Source: Aurantiacibacter poecillastricola
Lineage (GTDB): Bacteria > Pseudomonadota > Alphaproteobacteria > Sphingomonadales > Sphingomonadaceae
DNA length: 64,000 bases
Direction of reading: 5' to 3'
Assembly (NCBI RefSeq): GCF_030730945.1
Contig: NZ_JAVAMS010000001.1
Location: 930,001-994,000 of the forward strand
Part shown: one piece after another, positions 54,971 to 64,000 of the stretch
How positions within the stretch are numbered: the stretch's first letter is position 1
How the letters are laid out: every line of letters begins with the position of its first letter
Program-made: the position numbers and the translations under genes
The notes under the pieces: model-generated
Database searches by the model: none
Told to the model about the DNA's origin: nothing
The model's input: the letters and a program-made list of their open reading frames with translations, nothing else

Positions 54971-55690
54971 GTGGAAGCTGAACCTGTGACCGATGCAGCC
55001 CCCCTTGCGGTCTTCGGTGCCGGAGGAAAGACCGGCACGGAAATATTGCGCCATGCGGTCCGCAAGGGCATCGCGGTACGAGCGTTCGAACACACCCTGC
55101 CCGAACCATCGGACAGGGTCGACAATGTCGAGTATTTCCAGTGCGACGTTCTCAATGACGACTTCAGCAGCGAGCTTGAAGGTTGTCGTGCGGTCATTTC
55201 CGCACTCGGTATAGGGTTCAGTCCATCCACGACGATCGATCCGCCTCCGCTTTACACGGAGGGAACCCGCAATCTGGGGGAAGCGATGTCGACGACCGGC
55301 ATTTCCCGGATCGTCGTGATATCGGCGGCTTTTGTAGAACCGCAGCCCAGCGTTCCGGCGTGGTTCGAACTCACAGCAAGACCAGCCTTGCACAATATTC
55401 TCGAACAGATGCGCGCCATGGAAGATCTCCTGGAGCGCGCGACAGGCGTGGAATGGACGGCTGCGCGACCGGGCTGGCTCCTGGACGAACCCTATACGGG
55501 TGAAGCCGTCATTACTGACGAGCGTCTTGCCGAGGGTTGCTTTCGTTGCAGGCACGCCGACCTCGCGGCAGCCATGCTCGAATTCGTCTGCGAGAACACC
55601 TGGATCAATGCCAAGCCCGCTATCGCCCGGCCAGAAGAAGACCGCTTCGAGAACGTCTCGGCGCTCAAGGCCGAACTCGGTATCGGCTAA
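54971..55690 (+). CDS. NAD(P)H-binding atypical SDR (NmrA-like)
   Basis: A 239-residue Rossmann protein. The loop GAGGKTGTEIL lies near residue 16-26, and the core contains VISALGIGF and SRIVVISAAFV. The region where classical SDRs have YxxxK does not show the motif, so it is closer to NmrA-like NAD(P)H sensors or quinone reductases than to dehydrogenases. The start is GTG 54971 with GAGG 8 bases upstream. It begins 93 bases after the lipoprotein; function in the island unknown. Confidence 0.8.
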   Translation: MEAEPVTDAAPLAVFGAGGKTGTEILRHAVRKGIAVRAFEHTLPEPSDRVDNVEYFQCDVLNDDFSSELEGCRAVISALGIGFSPSTTIDPPPLYTEGTRNLGEAMSTTGISRIVVISAAFVEPQPSVPAWFELTARPALHNILEQMRAMEDLLERATGVEWTAARPGWLLDEPYTGEAVITDERLAEGCFRCRHADLAAAMLEFVCENTWINAKPAIARPEEDRFENVSALKAELGIG

Positions 55691-55733
55691 ACTAATCTCA
55701 TCGGTCGGAAACACCCCCACAACGAGGTAAACC

Positions 55734-57083
55734 ATGCTGCTTGAAAAGATAAAGACCCCCGGTCTTTCGCACCTTTCCTATCTGATCGGTTCGCAAGGCA
55801 AGGCAGCGGTCATCGATCCGCGCCGCGACTGCGAGATTTATGTCGAGCGTGCCCGCGCCGAAGGGCTGGAGATCACGCATATTTTCGAAACGCACAGGAA
55901 TGAGGATCTCATCACGGGATCGCCGGTATTGGGGAAAATGACCGGTGCCCGTGTTCTGCACGGTCCAAACTCTGCGGACGAGATTGTTTTCGCCGACACC
56001 GCGCAAGAGGGCGACGTTTTCGAGATCGGGAAGTTGCGGATTTCGGTGCTCGAAACTCCCGGTCACACCGACGATCATCTCGCCTTCGTCCTCCATGACG
56101 ACGATTTTCCCGAAGGACCGATCGGCGTGTTCACCGGCGATGCGCTCTTCGTTGGCGACGTCGGACGCACAGATTTCTATCCCGAGCGCGCCCGGGAGGT
56201 CGCGGGCCTCCTGTACGATTCACTGCAGAAGATTTGCGGTCTGGGTGACCAGACGATCATCTACCCCGCGCATGGAGCAGGCTCGGTCTGCGGCTCGGGA
56301 ATGGCGGACCGGGAATTCTCGACCATAGGCCACGAACGTTGCAATAATCCGCGGCTCCAGATCGCCGATCGCGAGGAATTCATCGAGGCGAAGCTCGCCG
56401 AGCATCATTACCAGCCACCCTATTTCAGACTGATGGAGCGTCTGAATGTCGAGGGAACATCTCCTGCGCCACGGATCCTGCGACCAAAACGTCTCATGCT
56501 CTCGGACATTCGCGAAATCGACGCCGACCATGTCGTCGACGTGCGGGATCCGCTTGCATACGCAAGCGGGCATCTGCCTGGTTCGATATGCCTTCCGGTC
56601 GGCATGATCTCGGCGTTTGCGGGCTGGTTCATCAGGGAGGGTGAAACAATCGCCCTCGTCGGATCGGCGGAAGACCAGCTGGCTTCGGCCATGACGCACC
56701 TTGTGAGGATCGGGCTCGATTCGATCGTCGGCGGCTATGTCGGTATCGTGCCGGCTGCAGCGCAAGGAATGAAGATGGCGAGCCTTCCGATGATCGGGAC
56801 GAACGAGGTTCAGGATCGTCTCGAGCGCAAGCGCGACGACTGGACCTTGCTCGATGTGCGTGACCTCGATGAGCGGCGCAGCGGCGCGATCGAGGCATCG
56901 GACCACATCTACGTGGGCGAGCTCAATTCCCGCTTCGCCGAGCTTGATCGCGAACGCGCCTATACCGTCATGTGTGCCAGTGGCATGCGTGCGAGTGTGG
57001 CGGCGGGCTGGCTGCAAAGCAAAGGATTTGACAAGCTCGACGTATATCTGGGCTCGATGGGTGCCTGGCAGTACACGGAGTGA
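55734..57083 (+). CDS. Metallo-beta-lactamase fold / double rhodanese protein with degenerate metal site
   Basis: A 449-residue fusion. The N-terminal beta-lactamase-fold domain resembles persulfide dioxygenases, but the HxHxDH motif reads THRNEDLITG, keeping one His and the Asp. TPGHTDDH, GDALFVGD and YPAHGAG are intact. Two rhodanese domains follow: the first (VVDVRDPLAYASGHLPG) has no Cys at the active-site turn, the second has CASGMR and should be active. It probably handles sulfane sulfur, relevant to copper-thiol toxicity. This divergent metal motif is common in related proteins, so it is not a mutation. Confidence 0.88.
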   Translation: MLLEKIKTPGLSHLSYLIGSQGKAAVIDPRRDCEIYVERARAEGLEITHIFETHRNEDLITGSPVLGKMTGARVLHGPNSADEIVFADTAQEGDVFEIGKLRISVLETPGHTDDHLAFVLHDDDFPEGPIGVFTGDALFVGDVGRTDFYPERAREVAGLLYDSLQKICGLGDQTIIYPAHGAGSVCGSGMADREFSTIGHERCNNPRLQIADREEFIEAKLAEHHYQPPYFRLMERLNVEGTSPAPRILRPKRLMLSDIREIDADHVVDVRDPLAYASGHLPGSICLPVGMISAFAGWFIREGETIALVGSAEDQLASAMTHLVRIGLDSIVGGYVGIVPAAAQGMKMASLPMIGTNEVQDRLERKRDDWTLLDVRDLDERRSGAIEASDHIYVGELNSRFAELDRERAYTVMCASGMRASVAAGWLQSKGFDKLDVYLGSMGAWQYTE

Positions 57084-57502
57084 TGAACCATCGCACCCGA
57101 TGCGAGGTCCTTGTCTTGCGCTCTTCAAAGCTTTACGCCTTTTTCATGCGAGTCTTGCGCACCCTTGGACTGCTACTGATCGCCTGCGGGCTGTTCGTTC
57201 AATCGGCAGCGCATGCATCTGCCCTGCCTCAGGCGCTCGATGCAGGCAAACCGGCCTGCGCCGAGATGGAGATGATGGCGGGCGCAGCTTCCATGGACGA
57301 TCATGACGGCGTGCCTTGCAAGAACCTTCGGCTGGATTGTCTTGTGGCATTCGGCTGCATCCCGCCCCTCGTTCCAGGGGGTGATGCGACCCTGGTCGGA
57401 GACATAGCGGCGCAGGCTTCTCAGTTCAGCAGAGTGGTCCCAAATTCGCTCGCAGCCACAGGACTGGGGCCAGAGCCGCCACCTCCGCAACTCCCGGCAT
57501 GA
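57083..57502 (+). CDS. Small secreted protein, unrecognised
   Basis: A 139-residue protein whose signal sequence (LRTLGLLLIACGLFVQSAAHA) lies after about 24 residues, so the true start may be ATG 57146; ATG 57083 overlaps the previous stop (TGATG). The mature part has Cys and Met residues (ACAEMEMMAGAASM, VPCKNLRLDCLVAFGC) that could bind copper, and a Pro-rich end. No family was recognised. It precedes the CusCBA genes across 115 bases. Confidence 0.62.
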   Translation: MNHRTRCEVLVLRSSKLYAFFMRVLRTLGLLLIACGLFVQSAAHASALPQALDAGKPACAEMEMMAGAASMDDHDGVPCKNLRLDCLVAFGCIPPLVPGGDATLVGDIAAQASQFSRVVPNSLAATGLGPEPPPPQLPA

Positions 57503-57506
57503 CCCG

Positions 57507-57530
57507 CGTGCAGGCTTAAGCCTGCACGCT
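57507..57530. promoter_or_regulatory. 24-base perfect palindrome upstream of CusCBA
   Basis: GCGTGCAGGC-TTAA-GCCTGCACGC is an exact palindrome over 24 bases. As RNA it would form a 10-base-pair stem with a TTAA loop, but no T-run follows, so a terminator is weakly supported. It could be an operator or attenuator for the efflux genes starting at 57618. Confidence 0.5.
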
Positions 57531-57617
57531 CCTGCCTCTGGATGAACGGCCAGCGCTCGACGCGGGCTGCCAATCCGGAATGCGTCTCTGACGCGCTCCT
57601 TTTGCGGATGAACGATC

Positions 57618-58853
57618 ATGAAACGAATAAGCTGGACCGCGCTTCCGGTCCTGCTGGCCCTTGCGCCGGCGAGTTATGCCCAGTCGGTGGGCTATGAGGA
57701 AGCTGTACGAGCAGCAACGAGCGACCAGCCCCAGGTTCGAACAAGCGAGCTGCGACTGGACGCCCGGCGCGAGATCGCCGACGCTGCCGATGAATTGCCC
57801 GATCCGCGCCTTCGCGCGGGCATCCAGAACCTGCCGGTAAGCGGGCCGGCTGCGTTCGAGCTGGATCGCCAGCTCCCAACGCAGATCCAAGTCGGCATCG
57901 AACAGGAGATCCCCAATCTCGCGAAACGTCGGGCCCGGTTCGGAATGGCGGAGGCCGACATCGGACTTGCCGCAGCACAGTTGCGTCAAACCCGTTACAG
58001 GGTGCGCGTCGGAGCAGGAATGGCATGGATTTCGTTGGCTTATGCCCAACGGGCTCTGACCGTCGCCGACGATGCACTTGCTCAAATCGAGGGGCTCGTA
58101 CCACTCGCCCGCAGTTCTGTCGCCGCCGGTTCGGCCAGACCCGCCGAAAGTCTGGAAGTACGCCGTGCCGTGCTCGAAGTCGAAGACATGCGGACCAGGA
58201 TCGAAGCCGACCGAGAGGCCGCTCAGGCCATGCTGTCGCGCTATACGGCTCTGCCGAACGCTACCGCGACCGGAACCATCCCTTCGGCCGATCTCGATCC
58301 CGAAAGTTTGCGGGCCATGCTTCAAAGCAATCCTGAGCTTGTCGTGGCGCTTGCGCAGGTTCGTCAAGCGGAAGCGAGAAGCGATCTTGCGCGATCGGAA
58401 AGGCGTCCGGATTTCGGCGTCAACGTGAGCTATGGGCGGCGCGATCCCGATTTTGGCGATGCGATCTCGGTGATGGGTTCGATCACACTCCCGATTTTCG
58501 CGGACCGGCGCCAAAACCCGCGTATAGCCGCCGCCGAAGCCGAGGCGGCTGCGGCGCAATCGGCCAGAGCCGACCGGCTGCGTGAACTCGAAGCCCAGTT
58601 CGAGACCGATCTCGCCGCCTGGCGCAGCGCTTATCGACAATGGCAGCGCGCGACGGACGAATTGCTCCCGCTCGCGGAAAGCCGCGTGGACCTCGAGCGC
58701 GCGAGCTTTGCCGCAGGCCGCGCGGAACTGCTCGACGTCATCGACACCATCAAAACGCTCGCCGTGCTGCGGGTGGACATTCTGCAACGCGAGGAAGCGA
58801 CCGTCGAAGCCGCCGCGAACCTGCGACTGACCTATGGGGAGTATGGCCGATGA
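57618..58853 (+). CDS. cusC: TolC-family outer-membrane channel of a copper/silver efflux system
   Basis: A 411-residue outer-membrane efflux protein. The signal peptide ends at APASYAQS. The two OEP repeats are seen in VGYEEAVRAATSDQPQVR near the start and in RADRLRELEAQFETDLAAWR near the end, with long coiled-coil helices between. Its pairing with CusB/CusA downstream makes it the CusC/CzcC-type channel. It overlaps cusB by four bases. Confidence 0.9.
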   Translation: MKRISWTALPVLLALAPASYAQSVGYEEAVRAATSDQPQVRTSELRLDARREIADAADELPDPRLRAGIQNLPVSGPAAFELDRQLPTQIQVGIEQEIPNLAKRRARFGMAEADIGLAAAQLRQTRYRVRVGAGMAWISLAYAQRALTVADDALAQIEGLVPLARSSVAAGSARPAESLEVRRAVLEVEDMRTRIEADREAAQAMLSRYTALPNATATGTIPSADLDPESLRAMLQSNPELVVALAQVRQAEARSDLARSERRPDFGVNVSYGRRDPDFGDAISVMGSITLPIFADRRQNPRIAAAEAEAAAAQSARADRLRELEAQFETDLAAWRSAYRQWQRATDELLPLAESRVDLERASFAAGRAELLDVIDTIKTLAVLRVDILQREEATVEAAANLRLTYGEYGR

Positions 58854-60358
58854 GAGCCGCAATGGGAGCCGCGTGGGACAGGCTGTCGCCGCGCCAGAAA
58901 TCCTGGACGATGGCAGGCACAATCGCGCTCATTAGTCTTGCCGCCGGCTATGGTCTCTCGCAGCTCGGTGAAGGCCAGGGTGGTGCAGGCGACGCGGGCG
59001 GCGGTGCGACCGAATGCGAGGATGTCCTTTACTGGTACGACCCGATGGTGCCGGGGCAGCATTTCGATGAGCCCGGCAAGTCGCCTTTCATGGATATGCA
59101 GTTGGTGCCCAAGTGCGCGGGAGAGGAGGCCACCGCCGGCGTCCGGATCGACCCCGGGCTGGTCCAGAATTTCGGCATTCGCACCGCCGAAGCCGAGTAC
59201 GGCATCCTCGAGCCGGAAGTAACCGTCACGGGTGTGCTGGCCTACAATGAACGCGATGTCGCGATCGTCCAGCCACGTACCGGAGGCCATGTCCAGAAAA
59301 CCTATGGTCGCGCACCCGACGATGTCGTGGGACGGGGCGCTCCGCTTGCGGATATCCTGGTCCCCGAATGGGGCGGAGCGCAGCAGGAGTATCTGGCCGT
59401 CCTCAGCAGCGGCGACCAGGAGCTCGCCGACGCCATGCGGGAGCGCATGCGGCTGCTCGGCATGTCCCCAAGCCTGATCACGGCGGTGGGACGCAGCGGA
59501 CGACCGCATTCCACGATCACAATAACCGCGCCGATCGGAGGTGCCATCACAGCGCTCGGCGTTCGCCCGGGAATGACGGTCATGGCCGGACAGACGCTCG
59601 CCGAGATAACCGGCTTCTCACCGATCTGGCTCGAAGCCGCGGTGCCCGAGACACAGGCGGCGAATGTGCGGGTCGGCCAGCCCGTAAGCGCGGAGCTCAC
59701 TGCCTTTCCCGAGGAGCGGTTTGCAGGGCGGATCATTGCTATCCTTCCCAGCGCGCAGGATGCGAGCCGTACGATCACCGTTCGCGCGCAGCTGCCCAAT
59801 CCCTCCGGACGCCTCAAGCCGGGCATGTTCGCAAGGGTATCCCTGACCCCGGACACTCGCCGCGCCCTGCTCGTGCCCTCCGAAGCGATAATCAGGACCG
59901 GCCGTCGTACGATCGTCATGATCAGGCAGGGCGAGGGCGGCTTCATGCCCGCCGAAGTCCGGATCGGTCGGGAGGCAGGCGGCAGGACCGAGGTTCTGGC
60001 CGGTCTGTTACCGGGCGAACAGGTCGTGACATCGGGTCAGTTTTTGCTCGATTCCGAAGCAAGCCTCACCGGACTGGACGTCCGTCCGATAGATCAGGCA
60101 GATGACGCTTCCACCGGCGGCGAGGACGCACCAGCGACCTTCGGTGCCACCGGCACGATCCAGTCGATCGCCAATGGTTCGGTGACGCTGCGGCATGGTC
60201 CTGTGCCCCGGCTCGATTGGCCCGCGATGACCATGACCTTCCGCACGAAGAGCGCGGCGCAAATGCGCGGGCTCGAGACGGGAGACAGGGTGCGCTTCAC
60301 CTTCACCCAGCAGGATGCCGGCCCCCGGATCGAGTCTATCACGAGGGCCGGACAATGA
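58850..60358 (+). CDS. cusB: CusB-type periplasmic adaptor with fused CusF copper-binding domain
   Basis: A 502-residue membrane-fusion protein. After one N-terminal membrane helix ([17 protein letters not shown]) comes a heavy-metal-binding motif domain ([20 protein letters not shown], then MDMQLVPKC). The adaptor core follows (HLY-type lipoyl/beta-barrel, with [20 protein letters not shown]). The last 70 residues are a CusF-like OB domain with [10 protein letters not shown], which holds the Trp and Met ligands. It captures periplasmic Cu(I)/Ag(I) and passes it to CusA. Confidence 0.93.
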   Translation: MRAAMGAAWDRLSPRQKSWTMAGTIALISLAAGYGLSQLGEGQGGAGDAGGGATECEDVLYWYDPMVPGQHFDEPGKSPFMDMQLVPKCAGEEATAGVRIDPGLVQNFGIRTAEAEYGILEPEVTVTGVLAYNERDVAIVQPRTGGHVQKTYGRAPDDVVGRGAPLADILVPEWGGAQQEYLAVLSSGDQELADAMRERMRLLGMSPSLITAVGRSGRPHSTITITAPIGGAITALGVRPGMTVMAGQTLAEITGFSPIWLEAAVPETQAANVRVGQPVSAELTAFPEERFAGRIIAILPSAQDASRTITVRAQLPNPSGRLKPGMFARVSLTPDTRRALLVPSEAIIRTGRRTIVMIRQGEGGFMPAEVRIGREAGGRTEVLAGLLPGEQVVTSGQFLLDSEASLTGLDVRPIDQADDASTGGEDAPATFGATGTIQSIANGSVTLRHGPVPRLDWPAMTMTFRTKSAAQMRGLETGDRVRFTFTQQDAGPRIESITRAGQ

Positions 60359-63300
60359 TTGCTCGGATAATCGATGCCTCGATCGCCAACCGCCTGTTTA
60401 TCGTTCTCGCCGCCGTCGCGGTAACGCTGGCCGGTTTCTGGGCGGTGCGCACGACGCCGGTCGACGCGTTGCCCGATCTGTCCGATGTGCAGGTTGTGGT
60501 CCGGTCAAACTATCCGGCTCAGGCCCCCCGGATCGTCGAGGAACAGGTCACCTATCCCCTGGCAACGACCATGCTCTCGGTGCCGGGGGCGAAAACCGTC
60601 CGTGGCTATTCGATGTTCGGTGACAGCTATGTCTATATCATCTTCGAGGACGGTACCGACCTCTACTGGGCACGCTCGCGCGTGCTCGAATATCTCAACC
60701 AGGTGCAGAACCGCCTGCCCGATGGCGTCACGAGCGCGCTTGGGCCCGATGCAACCGGTGTGGGGTGGATCTACGAATATGCGCTCGTCGACCGGACCGG
60801 CGGGCACGACCTTGCCGGACTGCGCAGCCTGCAGGACTGGTTCCTGCGCTACGAGCTCAAGACGATTCCCGGCATTGCCGAGGTCGCCAGCGTCGGCGGA
60901 ATGGTCAAGCAATACCAGGTCGTGCTGGAACCTTACCGGATGGCATCGCTCGGCGTGACTCACGCCGAGATCGTGAGCGCAATCCAGGCCGCCAACCAGG
61001 AAGCGGGCGGCTCGATCGTCGAGATGGGCGAAGCCGAATATATGGTCCGCGCCTCGGGCTATCTCGGCGACCTCGAGGATTTTCGGCAGATTCCACTACG
61101 CACTGCGAGCGGCGGCATTCCGGTCACGCTTGGCGACGTAGCGACAATCCAGGTAGGCCCCGAGCTGCGCCGTGGCATCGCCGAGCTCAATGGCGAAGGC
61201 GAGGTTGCCGGCGGCATCATCGTTCTGCGTCAGGGTGCGGATGCAAGAAGCGCCATACAGGCCGTCGAACAGAAACTCGACGACTTGCAGGCAAGCCTTC
61301 CCGAAGGCGTCGAGATCGTCACGACCTACGATCGCTCTCAGCTCATTGATGCGTCTATAGAAAACCTCACCACGAAGCTCATCGAAGAGTTTATCGTCGT
61401 GGCGCTCGTATGCGCGCTGTTCCTCTGGCACGCGCGTTCGGCACTTGTCGCCATCATCACCCTGCCTTTGGGCGTGCTCGCGGCCTTCATCGTGATGCGC
61501 TTTCAGGGCGTCAATGCCAACATCATGTCGCTGGGTGGAATAGCCATTGCGGTCGGTGCGATGGTCGATGCCGCCGTCGTCATGATTGAGAACGCGCACA
61601 AGCATCTCGAGCGATGGGAACACGAGAATCCCGATACCGTGCTCGCGGTGAAGGAACGCTGGCAGATCATCGCCGATGCATCGAAGGAAGTGGGACCGGC
61701 GCTGTTCTTCAGCCTGCTGATCATTACGCTGTCGTTCCTACCGGTCTTTACCCTGCAGGCGCAGGAAGGGCGGTTATTTGCACCGCTTGCTTTCACCAAG
61801 ACCTATGCGATGGCTGCCGCGGCCATTCTTTCGGTAACGCTGGTGCCGGTGATGATGGGTTGGCTGATCCGTGGGAAGATCCCTTCGGAAGATTCCAATT
61901 TTCTAAACCGCTGGCTGACGAAAATCTATCGTCCGGGGCTCGACTGGGTCATGCGGCGCCCCAAGGCAACGCTGGCGATCGCGGCGCTGATCTTTCTGAC
62001 CACCGCGATCCCCTTCACCCGGCTTGGCGGCGAGTTCCTCCCGCCGCTCGATGAAGGCGATTTGCTTTATATGCCGAGCGCGCTGCCCGGCCTTTCCCCC
62101 GGCGAGGCTTCGGCGCTGCTGCAGCGCACCGATCGCCTGATCAAGTCGGTCCCCGAGGTGGAAACGGTGTTCGGCAAGGCGGGGCGCGCCGATACAGCGA
62201 CGGATCCGGCTCCCCTGACGATGTTCGAAACGACGATCCGCTTCAAGCCGCGCGAGGAGTGGCGCGAGGGAATGACGCCCGATCTGCTGGTCGAGGAACT
62301 TGACCGGGTCGTTCAGGTGCCGGGCCTCGCCAATGTCTGGGTGCCGCCGATCCGCAACCGGATCGACATGCTCGCGACCGGGATCAAGAGCCCGATCGGG
62401 GTCAAGGTTTCAGGCGACGATCTCGATCAGCTGGAACGCGTTGCACTCGATGTGGAGCGTATCGCCAAGACCGTGCCTGGCGTGAGTTCCGCCCTGGCGG
62501 AGCGCCTGTCGGGCGGTCGCTATGTCGATGTCGATATCGACCGGATGGCGGCCGCGCGATACGGGCTCAACATTGCCGACATCCAGCAGATCGTCTCTGG
62601 TGCAGTTGGCGGTGCCAATGTCGCACGGACCGTCGAGGGGCTGGCGCGCTATCCGATCAATGTGCGCTATCCCCGCGAAATCAGGGACAGCGTCGAGGAA
62701 CTCAGGGCCTTGCCGGTTCTGACGCCGTCCGGCCAACAGATCACGCTTGGCACTGTCGCCCGTATCGCCGTCAGCGACGGTCCGCCCATGCTCAAGAGCG
62801 AACAGGGCCGACTGACCAGCTACATCTACGTCGACGTCCGGGGCCGCGATCTTACTTCGGTGGTCGCCGATCTGCAGGAGGTCGTCGCCGCGGGTGTCGA
62901 TCTTCCTGCCGGCGTCAGCCTGTCCTATGCGGGCCAGTTCGAATATCTGACGCGCGCCTATGAGCGACTGAAGGTCGTGGTTCCCGCGACGCTTGCGATC
63001 ATTTTCCTGCTGCTCTATCTCATTTTCCGGCGCTGGGACGAAGCCTTGCTGATCATGGGCACGCTGCCCTTCGCGCTGACGGGCGGATACTGGTTGCTCT
63101 ATCTGATGGGCTACAACCAGTCGGTGGCGACTGCGGTCGGTTTCATCGCGCTTGCCGGCGTCTCCGCCGAATTCGGCGTAGTGATGCTGATTTACCTGAA
63201 AGCCGCACTGGAGCGGCGACGCGGTGATCTGAGCGCCGAAGAAGTAGACGAGGCCATCCGGGAAGGCGCGCTCCTGCGCGTGCGGCCCAAGGCGATGACC

Positions 63301-63522
63301 GTCGCAGTCATCCTTGCGGGTCTCTTTCCGATCCTGATCGGCACCGGCGCGGGCTCGGAAGTCATGAGCCGCATCGCCGCGCCGATGGTTGGCGGCATGA
63401 TCACCGCCCCGCTCCTGTCCATGTTCCTGCTTCCCGCCGCCTATCTGTTGTTGCGGCGCCCCCGTCCGGAAAAACCGGCCAACCCTCAAGGAGAAGAAGA
63501 GTGCGTACCCCAACCTACATGA
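60355..63522 (+). CDS. cusA: Copper/silver efflux RND transporter CusA
   Basis: A 1055-residue HME-RND pump, usual length for the family. The 12-helix architecture is visible, with [20 protein letters not shown] in the TM4 region. Copper-type features match Cus[20 protein letters not shown] and [19 protein letters not shown] hold two of the Met residues of the transport triad, and the first Met should lie upstream. It overlaps cusB by four bases, and the CusF gene starts within its end. Proton-driven export of Cu(I)/Ag(I) from the periplasm. Confidence 0.96.
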   Translation: MIARIIDASIANRLFIVLAAVAVTLAGFWAVRTTPVDALPDLSDVQVVVRSNYPAQAPRIVEEQVTYPLATTMLSVPGAKTVRGYSMFGDSYVYIIFEDGTDLYWARSRVLEYLNQVQNRLPDGVTSALGPDATGVGWIYEYALVDRTGGHDLAGLRSLQDWFLRYELKTIPGIAEVASVGGMVKQYQVVLEPYRMASLGVTHAEIVSAIQAANQEAGGSIVEMGEAEYMVRASGYLGDLEDFRQIPLRTASGGIPVTLGDVATIQVGPELRRGIAELNGEGEVAGGIIVLRQGADARSAIQAVEQKLDDLQASLPEGVEIVTTYDRSQLIDASIENLTTKLIEEFIVVALVCALFLWHARSALVAIITLPLGVLAAFIVMRFQGVNANIMSLGGIAIAVGAMVDAAVVMIENAHKHLERWEHENPDTVLAVKERWQIIADASKEVGPALFFSLLIITLSFLPVFTLQAQEGRLFAPLAFTKTYAMAAAAILSVTLVPVMMGWLIRGKIPSEDSNFLNRWLTKIYRPGLDWVMRRPKATLAIAALIFLTTAIPFTRLGGEFLPPLDEGDLLYMPSALPGLSPGEASALLQRTDRLIKSVPEVETVFGKAGRADTATDPAPLTMFETTIRFKPREEWREGMTPDLLVEELDRVVQVPGLANVWVPPIRNRIDMLATGIKSPIGVKVSGDDLDQLERVALDVERIAKTVPGVSSALAERLSGGRYVDVDIDRMAAARYGLNIADIQQIVSGAVGGANVARTVEGLARYPINVRYPREIRDSVEELRALPVLTPSGQQITLGTVARIAVSDGPPMLKSEQGRLTSYIYVDVRGRDLTSVVADLQEVVAAGVDLPAGVSLSYAGQFEYLTRAYERLKVVVPATLAIIFLLLYLIFRRWDEALLIMGTLPFALTGGYWLLYLMGYNQSVATAVGFIALAGVSAEFGVVMLIYLKAALERRRGDLSAEEVDEAIREGALLRVRPKAMTVAVILAGLFPILIGTGAGSEVMSRIAAPMVGGMITAPLLSMFLLPAAYLLLRRPRPEKPANPQGEEECVPQPT

Positions 63523-63887
63523 TCCTGCTCGCGGCACCGCTGGCGCTTGCAGCCTGCGACGCTGCAGACGACAGCTCAGAGACCATGATGTCAGACGACA
63601 TGGCGAACTCGGACAGCATGCCCATGTCAGGCGAAATGCCGATGGCGGAGGAGACCGGCGGCGAGCAGAGCGCCAGCGCGGAGGGAACGGTTACAGCCAT
63701 CGATTCCGAGGCGGGCACGGTGACCATCGAGCATGGTCCGGTCGAAAGTATCGGATGGCCCGCGATGACCATGACCTTCGAAGCCGACGCGCAAATCCTC
63801 GAACAGGTCAGTGTCGGTGAGGGAATAGCCTTTGAATTTCGTACTGGAACCGAAGGCAGCGTCGTTACCTCGGTAACGCCGCGATAG
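63501..63887 (+). CDS. cusF: CusF-domain copper-binding lipoprotein
   Basis: A 128-residue lipoprotein (signal ending ALAAC). A Met-rich linker ([23 protein letters not shown]) is followed by a CusF OB domain with GWPAMTMTF, giving the Trp/Met/Met copper site. The start is GTG 63501 with AAGGAG 8 bases upstream. It overlaps the end of cusA by 22 bases. It acts as a copper chaperone for CusCBA, alongside the CusF domain fused to CusB. Confidence 0.9.
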   Translation: MRTPTYMILLAAPLALAACDAADDSSETMMSDDMANSDSMPMSGEMPMAEETGGEQSASAEGTVTAIDSEAGTVTIEHGPVESIGWPAMTMTFEADAQILEQVSVGEGIAFEFRTGTEGSVVTSVTPR

Positions 63888-63895
63888 GACGGTGG

Positions 63896-63929
63896 GTGGG
63901 AGGCGCTCGGTTGCGCCGGTGCCTCCCAC
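63896..63929 (+). terminator. Hairpin after cusF (possible terminator)
   Basis: A 9-base stem GTGGGAGGC/GCCTCCCAC has a 16-base loop containing an alternative inner hairpin GGCGC/GCGCC. No T-run follows, so it is only a weak terminator candidate. Confidence 0.4.
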
Positions 63930-63945
63930 GCAAAAACAGGTGAAT

Positions 63946-64000
63946 ATGCCAGGTATCGACAGGCCCGACTTTAAGGATCGCCGCGACTTCATCAAGAGCG
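63946..64000 (+). CDS. N-terminal fragment of a Tat-exported protein, cut by window edge
   Basis: ATG 63946 opens MPGIDRPDFKDRRDFIKS, in which RRDFIKS is a twin-arginine motif. Only 18 residues are visible. A periplasmic metalloenzyme such as a second multicopper oxidase would fit the cargo, but nothing else supports that. AGGTGA lies just before the ATG. Confidence 0.55.
   Translation, partial: MPGIDRPDFKDRRDFIKS

Larger units (their letters stand above)
38317..64000. mobile_element. tRNA-Leu-integrated genomic island / ICE carrying copper resistance (right end outside window)
   Basis: The element begins at the tRNA 3' end. It has a tyrosine integrase, LexA-type boxes, AlpA-like and HTH regulators, a lytic transglycosylase and a nuclease of the kind seen in conjugative elements, and then a copper/heavy-metal cargo. 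No second copy of the tRNA 3' end was found within the window, so the right boundary is unseen. The first 4 kb is less GC-rich than its neighbours. Confidence 0.7.

Noticed and set aside
57545..57600. GGAATG...GACGCG before CusC as a sixth ECF site
   Set aside because: No AGGG at 20 bases from a CGTA; the spacing and both elements differ from the five accepted sites.
63627..63995. Minus-strand open frame over cusF
   Set aside because: It is antisense to the clear CusF gene with no supporting motif.

Overview
The window is GC-rich, densely coded alphaproteobacterial DNA. It most resembles a Sphingomonadales genome (sphingomonad or erythrobacter type). The reasons are the 4,5-cleavage protocatechuate (lig) genes, which read as close relatives of the Sphingobium SYK-6 proteins, a TonB receptor/SapC/cupin/flavin-halogenase cassette, and a DUF6961-type small protein. 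I ran no database search; family names come from motifs and remembered sequences.

Left part (1-15950): a minus-strand run encodes a PQQ alcohol dehydrogenase lipoprotein with a C-terminal cytochrome c, an aldehyde dehydrogenase, an ACMSD-type amidohydrolase, an SDR and a truncated MDR. This looks like stepwise oxidation of an alcohol, substrate unknown. Next come a MetE-like protein, a LuxR-type regulator, two SnoaL-like proteins, another SDR, a Tat-exported dienelactone hydrolase, a chemoreceptor ending in a CheR-docking-like peptide, an outer-membrane channel and a DUF4168 protein.

Centre (15963-33721): the protocatechuate 4,5-cleavage pathway lies in two operons. The minus-strand operon is oxidoreductase-ligJ-DUF2218-ligA-ligB-ligC-aldo/keto reductase-CmcJ-like. 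The plus-strand operon is ligK-ligU-ligI-acyl-CoA synthetase. Together they cover ring opening (LigAB), semialdehyde oxidation (LigC), lactone hydrolysis (LigI), isomerisation (LigU), hydration (LigJ) and aldol cleavage to pyruvate and oxaloacetate (LigK). Both operons carry the same operator, TTGTAAG-N5-CTTACAA. Between them sits the TonB receptor-SapC-cupin-halogenase cassette, which has a different, LacI-like element upstream. Sugar-phosphate genes (PfkB kinase, transaldolase) and an NDUFA9-like protein follow.

Right part (38230-64000): a genomic island starts at tRNA-Leu(CAG). Its integrase, and a divergent pair (lytic transglycosylase/nuclease versus HTH/AlpA regulators), each carry a GTTC-N7-GTTC LexA-type box. 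The cargo is copper defence: a CnrY-CnrX-CnrH-like ECF sigma module, CopA/CopB, PepSY and DUF2231 membrane proteins, DUF411, an APC permease with a small K+-channel-like protein and DUF305, a beta-lactamase-fold/rhodanese protein, CusCBA with a CusF domain fused to CusB, and a separate CusF lipoprotein. Five promoters in this cargo share (TTTGA)GGG[AG]...CGTA, with exactly 20 bases from the A of AGGG to the C of CGTA. That suggests a regulon of the encoded ECF sigma factor. The island runs off the right edge, so its far attachment site is not visible.
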